Below are positions 1-9,017 of a stretch of 64,000 nucleotides of DNA, one piece after another. The notes below the pieces were generated by a model that saw only the letters and a list, made by a program, of their open reading frames with translations, searched no databases and was not told the origin of the DNA. The stretch spans positions 11,724 to 75,723 of the forward strand of contig CALRTY020000017.1 in assembly GCA_943371245.1 (NCBI GenBank), written 5' to 3'. The stretch's first letter is position 1; every line of letters starts with the position of its first letter. Source of the stretch: UBA5018 sp947463165. Its GTDB lineage: Bacteria; Cyanobacteriota; Cyanobacteriia; PCC-6307; Cyanobiaceae. A program made the translations under genes and the position numbers.

Positions 1-544
1 CGCCGAGCAGAGAGAGCACGAACAGGGCCAGGCTGAGGCTGGCCGAGAGCGCGCAGAAGAAACAGAAGGCGTGAATCTTGGTGATCAACAACCCGATCAA
101 AATCAGGCTGAACAGGGCCATGCCGGTGCTGGTTAGCAACAGGCCCCACCAGCTCCAGGAGGCGAGGCGAGTGCGGAGCTCACCGCGCAGCACCAACGGC
201 AGCACCGCCATCAGCAGCACCGCCCCGTAGGCCAAAAAACCAAACAGCGAAAGAGGCTGTCCGAAAAGAGAGCCCCAGGCGCTGTTCAGCACCTTGTCGC
301 AACCATCAGCCCCGCCAGGACAGCTCAGGGCCCCGAGCAGCCCCCAGCGCTTCAAGGTGATCGCCCCGGTATCGATAGCCCCCACCGTGGCCAACACGGC
401 GATCGCCACCCTCAGCCAACGACTACCGGGGTCACCGCGACGACGGCTGGCGCTAAGGCGCTCACTCAAGCGGCTGGTGGTCAAGGCAGGTTGCGGCGCT
501 GGCAGGATTCTGACAGCCGCACCCGGCTTCACCCCTGGGCCCAT
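1..544 (-). CDS. VKOR family protein (DsbB-like), C-terminus cut by window edge
   Basis: Reading the minus strand from the ATG at 544 gives an open frame that leaves the window at base 1. The protein has a basic N-terminus, then a hydrophobic segment followed by GADGCDKVLNSAWG, a GQPLSLFGFLAYG segment and the CxxC motif FCFFCALSA. These are the conserved loop cysteine, the loop and the redox-active cysteine pair of vitamin K epoxide reductase homologues. Known family members oxidise periplasmic/lumenal thioredoxin-like partners with a quinone and in cyanobacteria are often fused to a thioredoxin domain; whether that fusion exists here lies outside the window. The gene diverges from rimO with only 11 bases between the assigned starts. 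Confidence 0.88.
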   Translation of the reverse strand, partial: MGPGVKPGAAVRILPAPQPALTTSRLSERLSASRRRGDPGSRWLRVAIAVLATVGAIDTGAITLKRWGLLGALSCPGGADGCDKVLNSAWGSLFGQPLSLFGFLAYGAVLLMAVLPLVLRGELRTRLASWSWWGLLLTSTGMALFSLILIGLLITKIHAFCFFCALSASLSLALFVLSLLG

Positions 545-555
545 AGGGTGGCTGG

Positions 556-2046
556 ATGTACCCGACAAACTTGACTGAAACAACCGTGACTAAGACAACT
601 CCTAGTCAAACGGAAGTGAATCGATCAATTCGAGCTGAACCAGCCGTGAACCAAACCTGCCTGCAGCAGCCTGTGGTAGCCAAGCCCACCATTGCCTTCG
701 CCCATTTGGGTTGCGAAAAGAATCGAGTAGACACCGAACACATGCTCGGTCTGCTGGCCCAGGCAGGTTATGGCGTAACGGCCGATGAAAGCGACGCCAA
801 TGTGGTGGTGGTCAACACCTGCAGCTTCATCCAAGACGCCCGCCAGGAATCGGTGCGCACCCTGGTGGAGCTGGCGGAACAGGGCAAGCAACTGATCATC
901 GCCGGCTGCCTGGCCCAGCATTTCCAAACCGATCTGCTGGAGTCCCTGCCGGAAGCCAAGGCGATCGTGGGCACAGGCGACTACCAGCACATCGTGAGTG
1001 TGCTGGAGCGGGTGGAGGCCGGCGAGCGGGTGAATCAGGTGAGTGCCGTACCCACCTATGTAGGTGATGAACATCTACCCCGTTACCGCACCACCAGCGA
1101 AGCGGTGGCCTACCTGAAGGTGGCCGAGGGCTGTGACTATCGCTGCGCCTTCTGCATCATCCCCAAACTGCGGGGCGACCAGCGCTCCCGCACGATCGAA
1201 TCGATCGTGGCCGAGGCCCGCCAGCTGGCCGCCCAGGGGGTGCAGGAGTTGGTTTTAATCAGCCAGATCACCACCAATTACGGCCTCGACATCTACGGCA
1301 AACCGCAGCTGGCGGAGCTGCTGCGGGCCCTGGGGGAGGTGGAGATTCCCTGGATCCGCGTCCACTACGCCTATCCCACGGGCCTGACCGCCCCGGTGCT
1401 GAAGGCCTATGGGGAGGTGGCCAATGTGCTGCCCTACCTGGATCTGCCGCTGCAGCACAGCCATCCGGAGGTGCTGCGGGCGATGAACCGCCCCTGGCAG
1501 GCGGGGGTAACCGCTGAGCTACTGCACCGCATCCGCGAACAACTGCCGGATGCGGTGCTGCGCACCACCTTCATCGTGGGCTTCCCAGGCGAGAGTGATG
1601 AGCATTTCCAACACCTGCTCGATTTCGTGGCCGAGCAGCAATTCGACCACGTGGGGGTGTTCTGCTTCTCCGCCGAGGAGGGTACGGCTGCCGCAGATTT
1701 GCCCAATCAAGTTCCGGCCGAAATCGCCCAGCGCCGCAAAGATCAATTGATGGCCCTGCAACAGCCGATCGCCGCCGCCCGCAATGCCAGCTGGGTGGGC
1801 CGCATCGTGGACGTGCTGATCGAGCAGGAAAACCCCAGCAGCGGCGAAATGATCGGCCGCTGCAGCCGCTTTGCTCCAGAAGTTGATGGGGAGGTGCGGG
1901 TGATGCCCGGCGCCCTGGGCCTCTGCGCCGCCCCCGGCACCATGGTGCCGGTGCGGATCACGGCCGCCGACACCTACGACCTGATCGGGGAAGTGGTCGG
2001 CGCCCAGGCGATGGTGGAAGCCGCCCTCACCGCTCTCCACCAGTGA
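556..2046 (+). CDS. rimO: Ribosomal protein S12 methylthiotransferase RimO
   Basis: The protein shows the N-terminal MTTase domain (HLGCEKNRVDTEHMLG, then NTCSFI and AGCLAQ cysteines), the radical SAM triad CDYRCAFC at about residues 194-201 and a C-terminal TRAM-like region. RimO methylthiolates an aspartate of ribosomal protein S12 using two iron-sulfur clusters. At 496 residues it is about 40-50 longer than usual because of an N-terminal stretch before KPTIAFAHLGCEKN; GTG codons at 588 or 646 are plausible alternative starts and would leave more room for the divergent VKOR promoter. The stop overlaps the GTG start of the next gene. Confidence 0.93.
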   Translation: MYPTNLTETTVTKTTPSQTEVNRSIRAEPAVNQTCLQQPVVAKPTIAFAHLGCEKNRVDTEHMLGLLAQAGYGVTADESDANVVVVNTCSFIQDARQESVRTLVELAEQGKQLIIAGCLAQHFQTDLLESLPEAKAIVGTGDYQHIVSVLERVEAGERVNQVSAVPTYVGDEHLPRYRTTSEAVAYLKVAEGCDYRCAFCIIPKLRGDQRSRTIESIVAEARQLAAQGVQELVLISQITTNYGLDIYGKPQLAELLRALGEVEIPWIRVHYAYPTGLTAPVLKAYGEVANVLPYLDLPLQHSHPEVLRAMNRPWQAGVTAELLHRIREQLPDAVLRTTFIVGFPGESDEHFQHLLDFVAEQQFDHVGVFCFSAEEGTAAADLPNQVPAEIAQRRKDQLMALQQPIAAARNASWVGRIVDVLIEQENPSSGEMIGRCSRFAPEVDGEVRVMPGALGLCAAPGTMVPVRITAADTYDLIGEVVGAQAMVEAALTALHQ

Positions 2047-3371
2047 ACGGCCAAGACGAACCAGCAGCTGGGAAACCACCGCGGCACCAGGGGCTTGGTA
2101 CGGCAAGTTTGGATAGCCAGGGCTGGCTGAGCAAGTCAAAGCTCCCGGAGTTGCTGAGGCGCCATCAACGCACCAGCTTCCTGATCGCTTCTGGTTTGAG
2201 CACAGCGGGCTCCTTTGCCAGCATCACCGCCAAGGGCTGGATCCTGATGGAGCGCAGCGGCAATCCACTGCTGCTGGCCCTGCACTTCGCCCTGCTGGCG
2301 CTGCCCAGCCTGCTGGTGAGTGGCCCGGCCGGCGTGGCCACCGACCGCCATGGGGCGGCCCGGGTGCTGGTGCTGTCCCAGTGGGGGCTGTTTACCGCCG
2401 CCCTGCTGGGGGCGGTGGCTATTCCACTCACCAGCGGCTCACTGCAGCTGGCGCTGCTGCTGACCAGCACCCTGTTGTTGGGGATTGCCAGCGCCTACGA
2501 ACTGACTGCCCGCAACAAGTACTGCGCCCTGATGGTGGATAAGCCAGAACAGCTGGCGCCCTATCTCACCAAGTTCTCGGTGGTGTTCAACCTGGGCAAG
2601 CTGGTGGGACCGCCCCTGGGGGGTTGGCTGGTGGCCGTGGCCGGTGCCGGCGCGGCGCTGACCATCGATGCCTTCACCTTCCTGCTGCCGATCGCCACGG
2701 TGCTGTGGCTGCTGAAGCCCCGGGGCGATCTGGATATCCGCAGCGCACCGGGCAGCGAAGCCAATTTGGCCACTGCCTGGCGGGATGCCGGTGGCGTTTT
2801 ACGCCATGTGCTGCGCTACTGCGCCATGGCCTGTCTGCTGTGTTTCTTCCACCCCGGCCTGGCCCCGATGATGGCCAAGCAGGTACTAGGTCCGTCACCC
2901 CAATCCCTGGGCCTGTTCACCAGCGTGCTGGCCGCCGGCAGCATCTGCGGCGGCCTACTGCTGCAACGCAACAGCACTTGGCTCAGTCAGCGACCAGGGC
3001 TGCTGCTCGGCAGCTGCACCGCATTGGCGGGGGCAGCCCAGCTAGCGATGGCGATCTGGGGCCTGCGGGGATCTGTGGGCATTGGCCTGGCCAGCACCTT
3101 TGTGATCGGTGCCGGCACCGCCGCCCTGCTGGCGGGAGTGAATCTGATCAGCCAGGTGGGATCGCCGATGGCGATCAGGGGCCGCATGGCTGGCCTCGGC
3201 CAGATCGCCTTTCTCGGCGGCGGCGGCGCCAGCGGCATCCTGGCCGCCTTGATCAGCATTCGGGCCGGCCTGGCGGCCAGCTTTGGCCTGCTGGGGGCGG
3301 CGGCGCTAGCCCTGGGGCTTCTGGAACTGGTCCAACGCCGACAGCTGCGACTGGTGCTCAGATCAACTTGA
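2043..3371 (+). CDS. MFS-type membrane transporter
   Basis: A 442-residue protein with about 10-12 hydrophobic segments, resembling MFS_3-type efflux carriers (DRHGAARVLVLSQWG between early helices is the usual basic loop). The substrate cannot be read from sequence. The GTG start overlaps the rimO stop by four bases (GTGA), so the two are probably translated together. The 3' end overlaps the convergent petL by 14 bases. The first 45 residues are hydrophilic, so a later start is possible. Confidence 0.75.
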   Translation: MNGQDEPAAGKPPRHQGLGTASLDSQGWLSKSKLPELLRRHQRTSFLIASGLSTAGSFASITAKGWILMERSGNPLLLALHFALLALPSLLVSGPAGVATDRHGAARVLVLSQWGLFTAALLGAVAIPLTSGSLQLALLLTSTLLLGIASAYELTARNKYCALMVDKPEQLAPYLTKFSVVFNLGKLVGPPLGGWLVAVAGAGAALTIDAFTFLLPIATVLWLLKPRGDLDIRSAPGSEANLATAWRDAGGVLRHVLRYCAMACLLCFFHPGLAPMMAKQVLGPSPQSLGLFTSVLAAGSICGGLLLQRNSTWLSQRPGLLLGSCTALAGAAQLAMAIWGLRGSVGIGLASTFVIGAGTAALLAGVNLISQVGSPMAIRGRMAGLGQIAFLGGGGASGILAALISIRAGLAASFGLLGAAALALGLLELVQRRQLRLVLRST

Positions 3372-3450
3372 TGCCGCGCAGCACAAAGGAAAGGGCAATG
3401 GCTGCTACCAGTCCGCCAGCCACCAGAGCCAGATAGATCGCCGGTCCCAT
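3358..3450 (-). CDS. petL: Putative cytochrome b6-f subunit PetL (30 aa)
   Basis: A 30-codon minus-strand ORF starting MGPAIYLALVAGG and ending LRGIKLI. It is a single transmembrane helix with a basic tail; the IKLI ending matches the end of PetL from cyanobacteria such as Mastigocladus as I recall it. PetL is a small peripheral subunit of the thylakoid cytochrome b6-f complex. Other one-helix photosynthetic peptides (PetM, PetN, PsbX types) fit less well. A GTG six bases upstream is an alternative start. The gene is convergent with, and overlaps, the transporter gene. Confidence 0.65.
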   Translation of the reverse strand: MGPAIYLALVAGGLVAAIALSFVLRGIKLI

Positions 3451-3533
3451 GGGCACCTGTTTGATGTTGTGCCTATTACAGCAGAGTCCCCGGCTGGTTC
3501 ACCAGCTCTGAAAACCTGCCTAGGCTGGGCGCC

Positions 3534-5141
3534 ATGCGCACCCTCTTCGTCTATCCCGAATTTCCCAAGACCTTCTGGAGCTACGAGAAGATCTTGGAAC
3601 TCGTGAACCGCAAGGTCCTGCTGCCTCCGCTCGGCATGGTGACCGTGGCGGCCCTGCTGCCGCAGCACTGGCCGATGAAGTTGGTCGATCGCAATGTGCG
3701 CGAGGTGAGCGAAGCCGAGTGGGACTGGGCTGAGCTGGTGGTGATCTCCGGGATGATCGTGCAGAAGCGCGACATGGCCGCCCAGATCGCCAAAGCCAAG
3801 GCCCGGGGGCTGCCCGTGGCCGTGGGCGGACCATTTGCCAGTTCCACGCCGGAGGCGCCCGAACTCGATCTAGCCGATTACAAGGTGCTAGACGAGGGCG
3901 AAATCACCCTGCCCCAGTTTGTCGAGGCGATCGAGCGGGGCGAGCCGGCGGGCCGCTTCAGTGCCAATGGCGAGAAACCGGACGTTACCTCCACGCCCAT
4001 ACCCCGCTTTGATCTACTGCAGCTCGATGCCTACGATTCGATGAGCGTGCAGTTTTCGCGAGGCTGCCCGTTTCAATGCGAATTCTGCGACATTATCGTG
4101 CTCTACGGGCGCAAACCCCGCACCAAAACCCCAGAGCAGCTAATCGCAGAGTTGCAATCTCTCTACGACCTGGGTTGGCGCCGCTCCATCTTTTTGGTGG
4201 ATGACAACTTCATCGGTAACAAGCGCAACGCCAAGTTGCTGCTGCCGGCGTTAAAGGAATGGCAAATAGAACACGGCTATCCGTTCAGCCTCTCCACCGA
4301 GGCCTCCGTGGATCTGGCCTCCGATGAAGAGCTGATGGCGATGATGGCGGAATGCCGCTTTGATTCGGTGTTCCTCGGCATCGAAACCCCCGACGAAGCC
4401 AGCCTGGAAACGGCAAAGAAACTGCAAAACACCCGCAGTTCGCTAGATGAGTCCGTAGATCGGATCACCTCCTATGGCATCCGGGTGATGGCTGGCTTCA
4501 TCATCGGCTTTGACGGTGAGAAGTCTGGAGCAGGTAGCCGCATTGTGGAATTCGTGAGCCGCACGGGTATCCCCGCCGCGATGATGGGCATGCTGCAGGC
4601 CCTACCCAACACTGGGCTGTGGCACCGACTGGAAAAGGAGGGTCGGTTGATCGAAAACAAGGCGGCAGCCAAAGGTGTCAACCAAACCAATCTGCTCAAT
4701 TTCGTGCCAACCAGGCCAATCCGCGATATTGCCAACGAATATGTAGATGCTTTTTGCCAGCTTTACGAGCCGCACGCTTATATCGATCGGGTTTGCAGTT
4801 ACTACCTCAAAATGGGCAAACCGCGCTGGCAGCAGTTTGTGCCAGCCAACCTAAAAAAATCGAGCCTGCCCACCTGGACCGACCTGCGCGCCCTGCTAAT
4901 CGTGATCTGGCGGCAGGGGATCAAACGTGACACCCGCTGGCGTTTCTGGCGATCACTGCTGAAAGTAGCCCTCGGCAATCCTGCCGTACTGGAACAGTTC
5001 CTGGTCACCCTGGCCCATAACGAACATTTCCTGGAATACCGCGGTGTGGTCACCCGCGAAATTCAAGACCAACTGGCTGCCCTGCCCCCCGAGCCACCTC
5101 AAACCCCGCAACTGGCCAACCGCGAACTGCAGCCGGCCTAA
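3534..5141 (+). CDS. B12-binding-domain radical SAM protein
   Basis: A 535-residue protein. The N-terminal 140 residues form a Rossmann-like cobalamin-binding-type domain. The radical SAM motif CPFQCEFC follows at about residue 182, and the C-terminal half resembles the DUF4070 region of this class. The family includes hopanoid C-methylases and many uncharacterised enzymes, so the substrate is unknown; the reaction is probably a radical methylation or rearrangement on a lipid or cofactor. The start sits about 80 bases downstream of the petL start, in a short divergent promoter region. Confidence 0.85.
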   Translation: MRTLFVYPEFPKTFWSYEKILELVNRKVLLPPLGMVTVAALLPQHWPMKLVDRNVREVSEAEWDWAELVVISGMIVQKRDMAAQIAKAKARGLPVAVGGPFASSTPEAPELDLADYKVLDEGEITLPQFVEAIERGEPAGRFSANGEKPDVTSTPIPRFDLLQLDAYDSMSVQFSRGCPFQCEFCDIIVLYGRKPRTKTPEQLIAELQSLYDLGWRRSIFLVDDNFIGNKRNAKLLLPALKEWQIEHGYPFSLSTEASVDLASDEELMAMMAECRFDSVFLGIETPDEASLETAKKLQNTRSSLDESVDRITSYGIRVMAGFIIGFDGEKSGAGSRIVEFVSRTGIPAAMMGMLQALPNTGLWHRLEKEGRLIENKAAAKGVNQTNLLNFVPTRPIRDIANEYVDAFCQLYEPHAYIDRVCSYYLKMGKPRWQQFVPANLKKSSLPTWTDLRALLIVIWRQGIKRDTRWRFWRSLLKVALGNPAVLEQFLVTLAHNEHFLEYRGVVTREIQDQLAALPPEPPQTPQLANRELQPA

Positions 5142-5166
5142 TCCAGCCAAACCCACTATCCCCTAG

Positions 5167-5565
5167 CTAATCCTGAATATATTCGCTGCCATCAAATAGA
5201 CAGGTCTCGGCTTTTTGCAGTTCACGCCCCAGATACAGGGCATGGTCGAGCCTGGTTATGGCGGGGGCATCCTCGGCTTCGCTAAGGGCGATCCCCAGCT
5301 CTTTGGCGGTTCGGCCCCGGTAAATTTGCAGCGGTTGGCGCGGGACGCCGCCGCGACAAGCCAGTACCTCGCCGGTGTCTGGATCGGTGGCTAGGCCCCT
5401 GGCATCGATGCCGTTGCTGTAGTGCTCGGCCAGCAACAAACCGGCCTCCCGATCGAGCTTGATCAGCACATAGCCCCCCTCATCCAGGGCGATGGCACGG
5501 CTGGAAAGCGCCTCGTCAAGCTGGCGCCGCTGCTGCAGGATCTCCGGGCTCAAACGTGGATGCAT
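5167..5565 (-). CDS. DUF4346 domain protein
   Basis: A 132-residue protein from MHPRLSPEIL to EYIQD. It contains DEGGYVLIKLDREAG, AEHYSNGIDARGLATDPDTGE, YRGRTAKELG and LDHALYLGRELQKAE, the conserved blocks of the standalone cyanobacterial DUF4346 protein. That domain is also found attached to MtrA-like methyltransferase subunits; function is unknown. The ATG at 5565 was chosen because everything upstream in frame is antisense-type filler overlapping the GNAT gene. It overlaps the 3' end of the GNAT gene by 50 bases on the same strand, suggesting one transcript. Confidence 0.85.
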   Translation of the reverse strand: MHPRLSPEILQQRRQLDEALSSRAIALDEGGYVLIKLDREAGLLLAEHYSNGIDARGLATDPDTGEVLACRGGVPRQPLQIYRGRTAKELGIALSEAEDAPAITRLDHALYLGRELQKAETCLFDGSEYIQD

Positions 5566-6742
5566 GCAGAGGATCGTAGGCAGCGGTGAACGGTAGTTCC
5601 GCATTATCAGCGGCGATCTGCTGGCGCAGCTCTTCGTTGGCACCGGGCAGCCAGTTGCGCACAATGGCATCAAAGCGGGGCTGATACCAGCGGTGCAGGC
5701 TGGTCCGGGGCTGGGCGACAAAGCCGCGACGCCGCTTGTGGCTGCCACCCGCACCTGGATCGAAGCTGCGGATGCCAGCGCCAATGGCCCATTCAATCGG
5801 CGCGTAATAACACACCTCAAAATGGAGATTATCGATCGGCTCATCGCTGCCCCAATAACGGCCCCAGAGCTGATCGGCGGTGCGCACGCAGAGCGACATG
5901 GCCACCGGCTCGGCCGGATCGCCGCGATGGGCACTGAACAGCACTAGATGCTGGCGCAACTGCTTAGCGGCGGCATCAAAAAAGGCCTCGCTCAAGTACT
6001 TGCTTCCCCATGGTCCCCAACGGGCGCAGTGCTGGGCGTAGAAGTGGTGCATGCAGTCCACCAGGGCCCCGGGGATGGCCTCGCCCACCAGGGGGGTAAC
6101 CCGCAAGCCCGCCTCCAGCAAAGAGTTTCGCTCCCGCTTGATATTGCGACGCTGATTGGCATTAAAACTGGCCAAATAATCGCCGAAATTGGCATGGCCC
6201 GGGTTGGTCCAAGCACTTTGTTGGTTCAGCCAGGTGGCGCAGCCGGCGGCTTCCGCCAGGGGCTGCCAGGCTGGATCCACATAGAGGAAATTGCAGCTGA
6301 AAATGCCGTGGCGCAGGCAGAAGTCATCAATCAGCCCCAGCATGGCCGCCGTGAGCTCCGCCTCGGACTCTCCAGCGGCGATCAAAAAGCGATAGCCTTG
6401 CACTGGACTCACCGGACTCATACCCACCAGCTTCGGGTAATAGCGATGCCCCAGCTGCTGGGCCAATTGGGCAAAACTCTGATCAAAAACAAATTCCCCA
6501 TAGCTGTGGCCCTTGAGGTAGAGGGGGGCGGCGGCCACCAACTGATCGCCCCGCCACAGGCCCAGGTGACAGCTCTGCCAGCCCTCGGCTGGCACGATGC
6601 TGGCGCTGGCCTCCAGCTGGTGCAGCCAACTCCAGCGATAAAAGGGCAGCCCATCGGGATGCACCGCCAACAGCAATTGATCCCAGGCCGCAGCTGGGAA
6701 TTCGTCCATCGACTGGTGCCAGCGGGCTACGAGCTCAGCCAT
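5516..6742 (-). CDS. GNAT / FemAB-like acyltransferase family protein (COG3146 type)
   Basis: A 408-residue protein. The features AAPLYLKGHSYGEFVFDQSF, LVGMSPVSPVQGYRFL, NANQRRNIKRERN and a C-terminal FDPGAGGSHKRRRGF block are characteristic of the COG3146/DUF482 family, annotated as GNAT N-acetyltransferases or peptidogalycan biosynthesis proteins. The true substrate is not established. It heads a two-gene minus-strand unit with DUF4346. The C-terminal tail (PGDPAAAAPA) is low complexity. Confidence 0.85.
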   Translation of the reverse strand: MAELVARWHQSMDEFPAAAWDQLLLAVHPDGLPFYRWSWLHQLEASASIVPAEGWQSCHLGLWRGDQLVAAAPLYLKGHSYGEFVFDQSFAQLAQQLGHRYYPKLVGMSPVSPVQGYRFLIAAGESEAELTAAMLGLIDDFCLRHGIFSCNFLYVDPAWQPLAEAAGCATWLNQQSAWTNPGHANFGDYLASFNANQRRNIKRERNSLLEAGLRVTPLVGEAIPGALVDCMHHFYAQHCARWGPWGSKYLSEAFFDAAAKQLRQHLVLFSAHRGDPAEPVAMSLCVRTADQLWGRYWGSDEPIDNLHFEVCYYAPIEWAIGAGIRSFDPGAGGSHKRRRGFVAQPRTSLHRWYQPRFDAIVRNWLPGANEELRQQIAADNAELPFTAAYDPLHASTFEPGDPAAAAPA

Positions 6743-6819
6743 GGCAGCGAGGGCGGTGAACGGGGGGCAAAACTAACCATGACAATCCCGCGCCCGGGCG
6801 GCGCCAGCCAAGGCGAGCG

Positions 6820-7422
6820 ATGAAACCTGGAACGGAATCGGCACCGGGAAGCCAATCCTGCCTGCCAAGTGCAGCAGCAAAGCCAGGGACGGAACCACAG
6901 CCCAGTGCAGCAGCCAAGCCAGGGAATGAACCAAAGCCAGGAATGGAACCCAAAAAATGGGCGCAGGCCACCGCCTCTCTGACCACCGCCTCGCTGACCG
7001 TCGCGGTGCTGGCCAGTGGCGCTGTTCTGCAGCCGCTGGCAGCCCGGGCCGGTTTGCTGACGCCCCTGCTGCAGCTGATGCGGCCGCAGTTGGAAGAGCG
7101 CTTGGCGCGGGTCTGCGTAACGATGGCCTCAGGCGGCGACAAAGATCTGGAGCACAGTCTGCAAGATCCCTGCCGCCAGCTGGCCGGCCCCACCAGCCGC
7201 TGCTTGGTTGAGGAAACCGACCGTTCCGGCCGCAGCCTCGGCGTGCTCAGCGACCTGATCGGCGGCCGCTTTGGCGACGACAGCGAAATGGTGGTGAAGC
7301 GCTGCATGGCCCGCATGTTCGGCCTGCCCAGCGGCGTGCTCGATGGCGTGCCCCTACGCCAGCTGGCCCAGCGCTTCGCGGAGCGCTCCCGTCAGCCAGC
7401 CCCAGCGGCGGGGCAGCCGTAG
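6820..7422 (+). CDS. Conserved cyanobacterial hypothetical, probably exported
   Basis: A 200-residue frame. Residues 1-41 consist of imperfect AAAKPG-TEP-P repeats, followed by MEPKKWAQATASL, a hydrophobic segment (LTVAVLASGAVLQPLAARA) resembling a signal peptide, and a cysteine-containing mature part (RVCVTMASG, DPCRQL, SRCLVEE, KRCMARMFGLPSG). The ATG at 6943, just before the hydrophobic stretch, is a credible real start; then the repeats would be upstream DNA. The family is unknown to me. The 3' end overlaps the convergent RibD-C gene by 31 bases. Confidence 0.6.
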   Translation: MKPGTESAPGSQSCLPSAAAKPGTEPQPSAAAKPGNEPKPGMEPKKWAQATASLTTASLTVAVLASGAVLQPLAARAGLLTPLLQLMRPQLEERLARVCVTMASGGDKDLEHSLQDPCRQLAGPTSRCLVEETDRSGRSLGVLSDLIGGRFGDDSEMVVKRCMARMFGLPSGVLDGVPLRQLAQRFAERSRQPAPAAGQP

Positions 7423-8051
7423 CGCAGCAGCAGGTCGCCATCGTCGAGCAGACGCTGCTCCAGCAGCCGCCAGCGGCCCTCTGGCACCGCCAGGCCAGCC
7501 GGTAGCCAGCTGTGGGGTCCGCCGAGCAGTTGGGGGGAGAGGGTGAGCTGCAGCTCATCCAGCAGCCCGGCGGCCAGCAGCTCGCCGGCGATCTCAGCGC
7601 CACCGAGCACCACCAGGCGGGCGATGCCCAAATCGGCCAGGGCCGCCAGGGAGGCGGGCCAACCGACCATCGGCACACCCCGCTCAAAGCCGCGGCCTCG
7701 GGCGGTGGCTGCCACCGACTCGGGGGCCAGCAGCCAGCGCCGCAAGGGCTGATTAAAAAACGGCAACCCATCGGCAAACAGGCCGTTGCGGCTGGCCACG
7801 ATCGCCACCGGCTGAGGGGGGCGAGCGCCGGCCTGGCGGTCAGCCAGCAGCTGGGGCTGGCGCAGCAGACAGGTGCTGCCGTGGCAGCGCAGGGTGGCGG
7901 CCCCCAGCAGGGCGGCATCAGACCAGGCCAGGGCCTCCTCCAACACCAGCCGGTCGGCGGGGCCGCCTATCTGGGCCGGCCCGCCCTGGGGGGGCGCCAG
8001 ACGGCCATCCAGGCTCACCGCCAGCACCAGGCGGGTGCTGGGGCGGTTCAA
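7392..8051 (-). CDS. RibD C-terminal-domain reductase (pyrimidine/dihydrofolate reductase family)
   Basis: A 219-residue protein with RPSTRLVLAVSLDGRLAP at the N-terminus, a DRLVLEEALAWSDAALLGAATLR block, and ARLVVLGGAEIAGELLAAGLLDELQLTLSPQLLGG, the NADPH-binding and catalytic core of the RibD_C fold. The family reduces the ribosyl side chain in riboflavin synthesis or performs related reductions; no deaminase domain is attached. Its start overlaps the stop of the tandem PTPS gene by four bases (ATGA), pointing to pterin/flavin metabolism in one operon. Confidence 0.82.
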   Translation of the reverse strand: MNRPSTRLVLAVSLDGRLAPPQGGPAQIGGPADRLVLEEALAWSDAALLGAATLRCHGSTCLLRQPQLLADRQAGARPPQPVAIVASRNGLFADGLPFFNQPLRRWLLAPESVAATARGRGFERGVPMVGWPASLAALADLGIARLVVLGGAEIAGELLAAGLLDELQLTLSPQLLGGPHSWLPAGLAVPEGRWRLLEQRLLDDGDLLLRYGCPAAGAG

Positions 8052-8962
8052 CCGGCCACTAGGGCCTCCAGGGCCGGCGGCAGCATCTCCAGCCGCGGGG
8101 TCTCGGCAAACACCTCGGCGGCATTGTTCGGACTCTCCTGCAGGCGCACCTTGTGCAGGCTGGCACCGGTGGCCGCGATCGGGGCCTGCAGCCGATCGGC
8201 GATGTAGAGGGCGATGTTTTCAGCAGTGGGCACGGTGGTGGCGAAGTGCTCCACGTCTTTGTTGAGGAAGGTGTGATCCAAGGGCTCCACCACCAGGTCG
8301 TCCACCAGCTGCTGCAGGGCGGCCAGATCGCAGACCATGCCGGTGCGGGGATCGATCTGACCGCGCACGGTCACATCCACCAGGTAGTTGTGGCCGTGGC
8401 CGTGGGGTCGGGCGCACTTGCCATAGATGGCGGTGTTCTCTTCAAAGGAGAGCTCCGCCCGGGCCAGCCGGTGAGCTGCGGCGAAATGGGTGCGAATCGA
8501 GAGAAAGGCTTCCATGGAGTCGTCGAGGACGTCGGCCCAGAGGTGGGGTTGTTCGTAGAGGCGCAGGCCCACCAGCGGCAACTTGGGCGCCAGGCGACGC
8601 CAAATCGCCAGCACCAGGGCCTCGGTGGTGGGCAGCATGCCGTCGGGGCGAGCGAGGTCGAACTCCGGCCACACCTCATTGAGGTAGCGAAAATCCAACT
8701 GACCGGTTACCTCTGCCCTAATGGCGTGCTTCACCTCGGAGAGGTTGAGCACCATGCCATCGGCGTCGAGGGGCCCGGCCATCGCCGTGATCAGCTCGTA
8801 GTTGTGGCCATGGCCCGGCGCGTAGGTGCAGGCACCAAAACGGGCCCGGTTGTCGTCGGCCGATAGCTCAGGCAGCCAGTAGCGATGGCTGGCGCTGAAG
8901 CTGGCTCGGCGGGTGATCACACAGGGCCTCCCCCGGCCGTGCGCTGCTGGGGCTGCCATCAT
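8048..8962 (-). CDS. Tandem 6-pyruvoyl-tetrahydropterin synthase / QueD-type protein
   Basis: Two PTPS domains in one chain. Each has the zinc-binding histidine set: an N-terminal FSASHRYWLPELS with PGHGHNYEL, then FAAAHRLAR with RPHGHGHNYLVDV. The second also has CDLAALQQLVDDL, PLDHTFLNKDV and PTAENIALYI. Known members convert dihydroneopterin triphosphate to pterin products or to the queuosine precursor. I chose the ATG at 8962 (MMAAPAAHGRG) because the longer frame starting at 9031 would run into aroK; a GTG at 8920 immediately before ITRRASFSASH is also possible. Divergent from aroK, about 55 bases apart. Confidence 0.85.
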   Translation of the reverse strand: MMAAPAAHGRGRPCVITRRASFSASHRYWLPELSADDNRARFGACTYAPGHGHNYELITAMAGPLDADGMVLNLSEVKHAIRAEVTGQLDFRYLNEVWPEFDLARPDGMLPTTEALVLAIWRRLAPKLPLVGLRLYEQPHLWADVLDDSMEAFLSIRTHFAAAHRLARAELSFEENTAIYGKCARPHGHGHNYLVDVTVRGQIDPRTGMVCDLAALQQLVDDLVVEPLDHTFLNKDVEHFATTVPTAENIALYIADRLQAPIAATGASLHKVRLQESPNNAAEVFAETPRLEMLPPALEALVAG

Positions 8963-9017
8963 CCGCCGCTGCTTTTGATGCCCCATCTTAGAAACGGCAG
9001 CGGTAGCTCTGCAGCCG

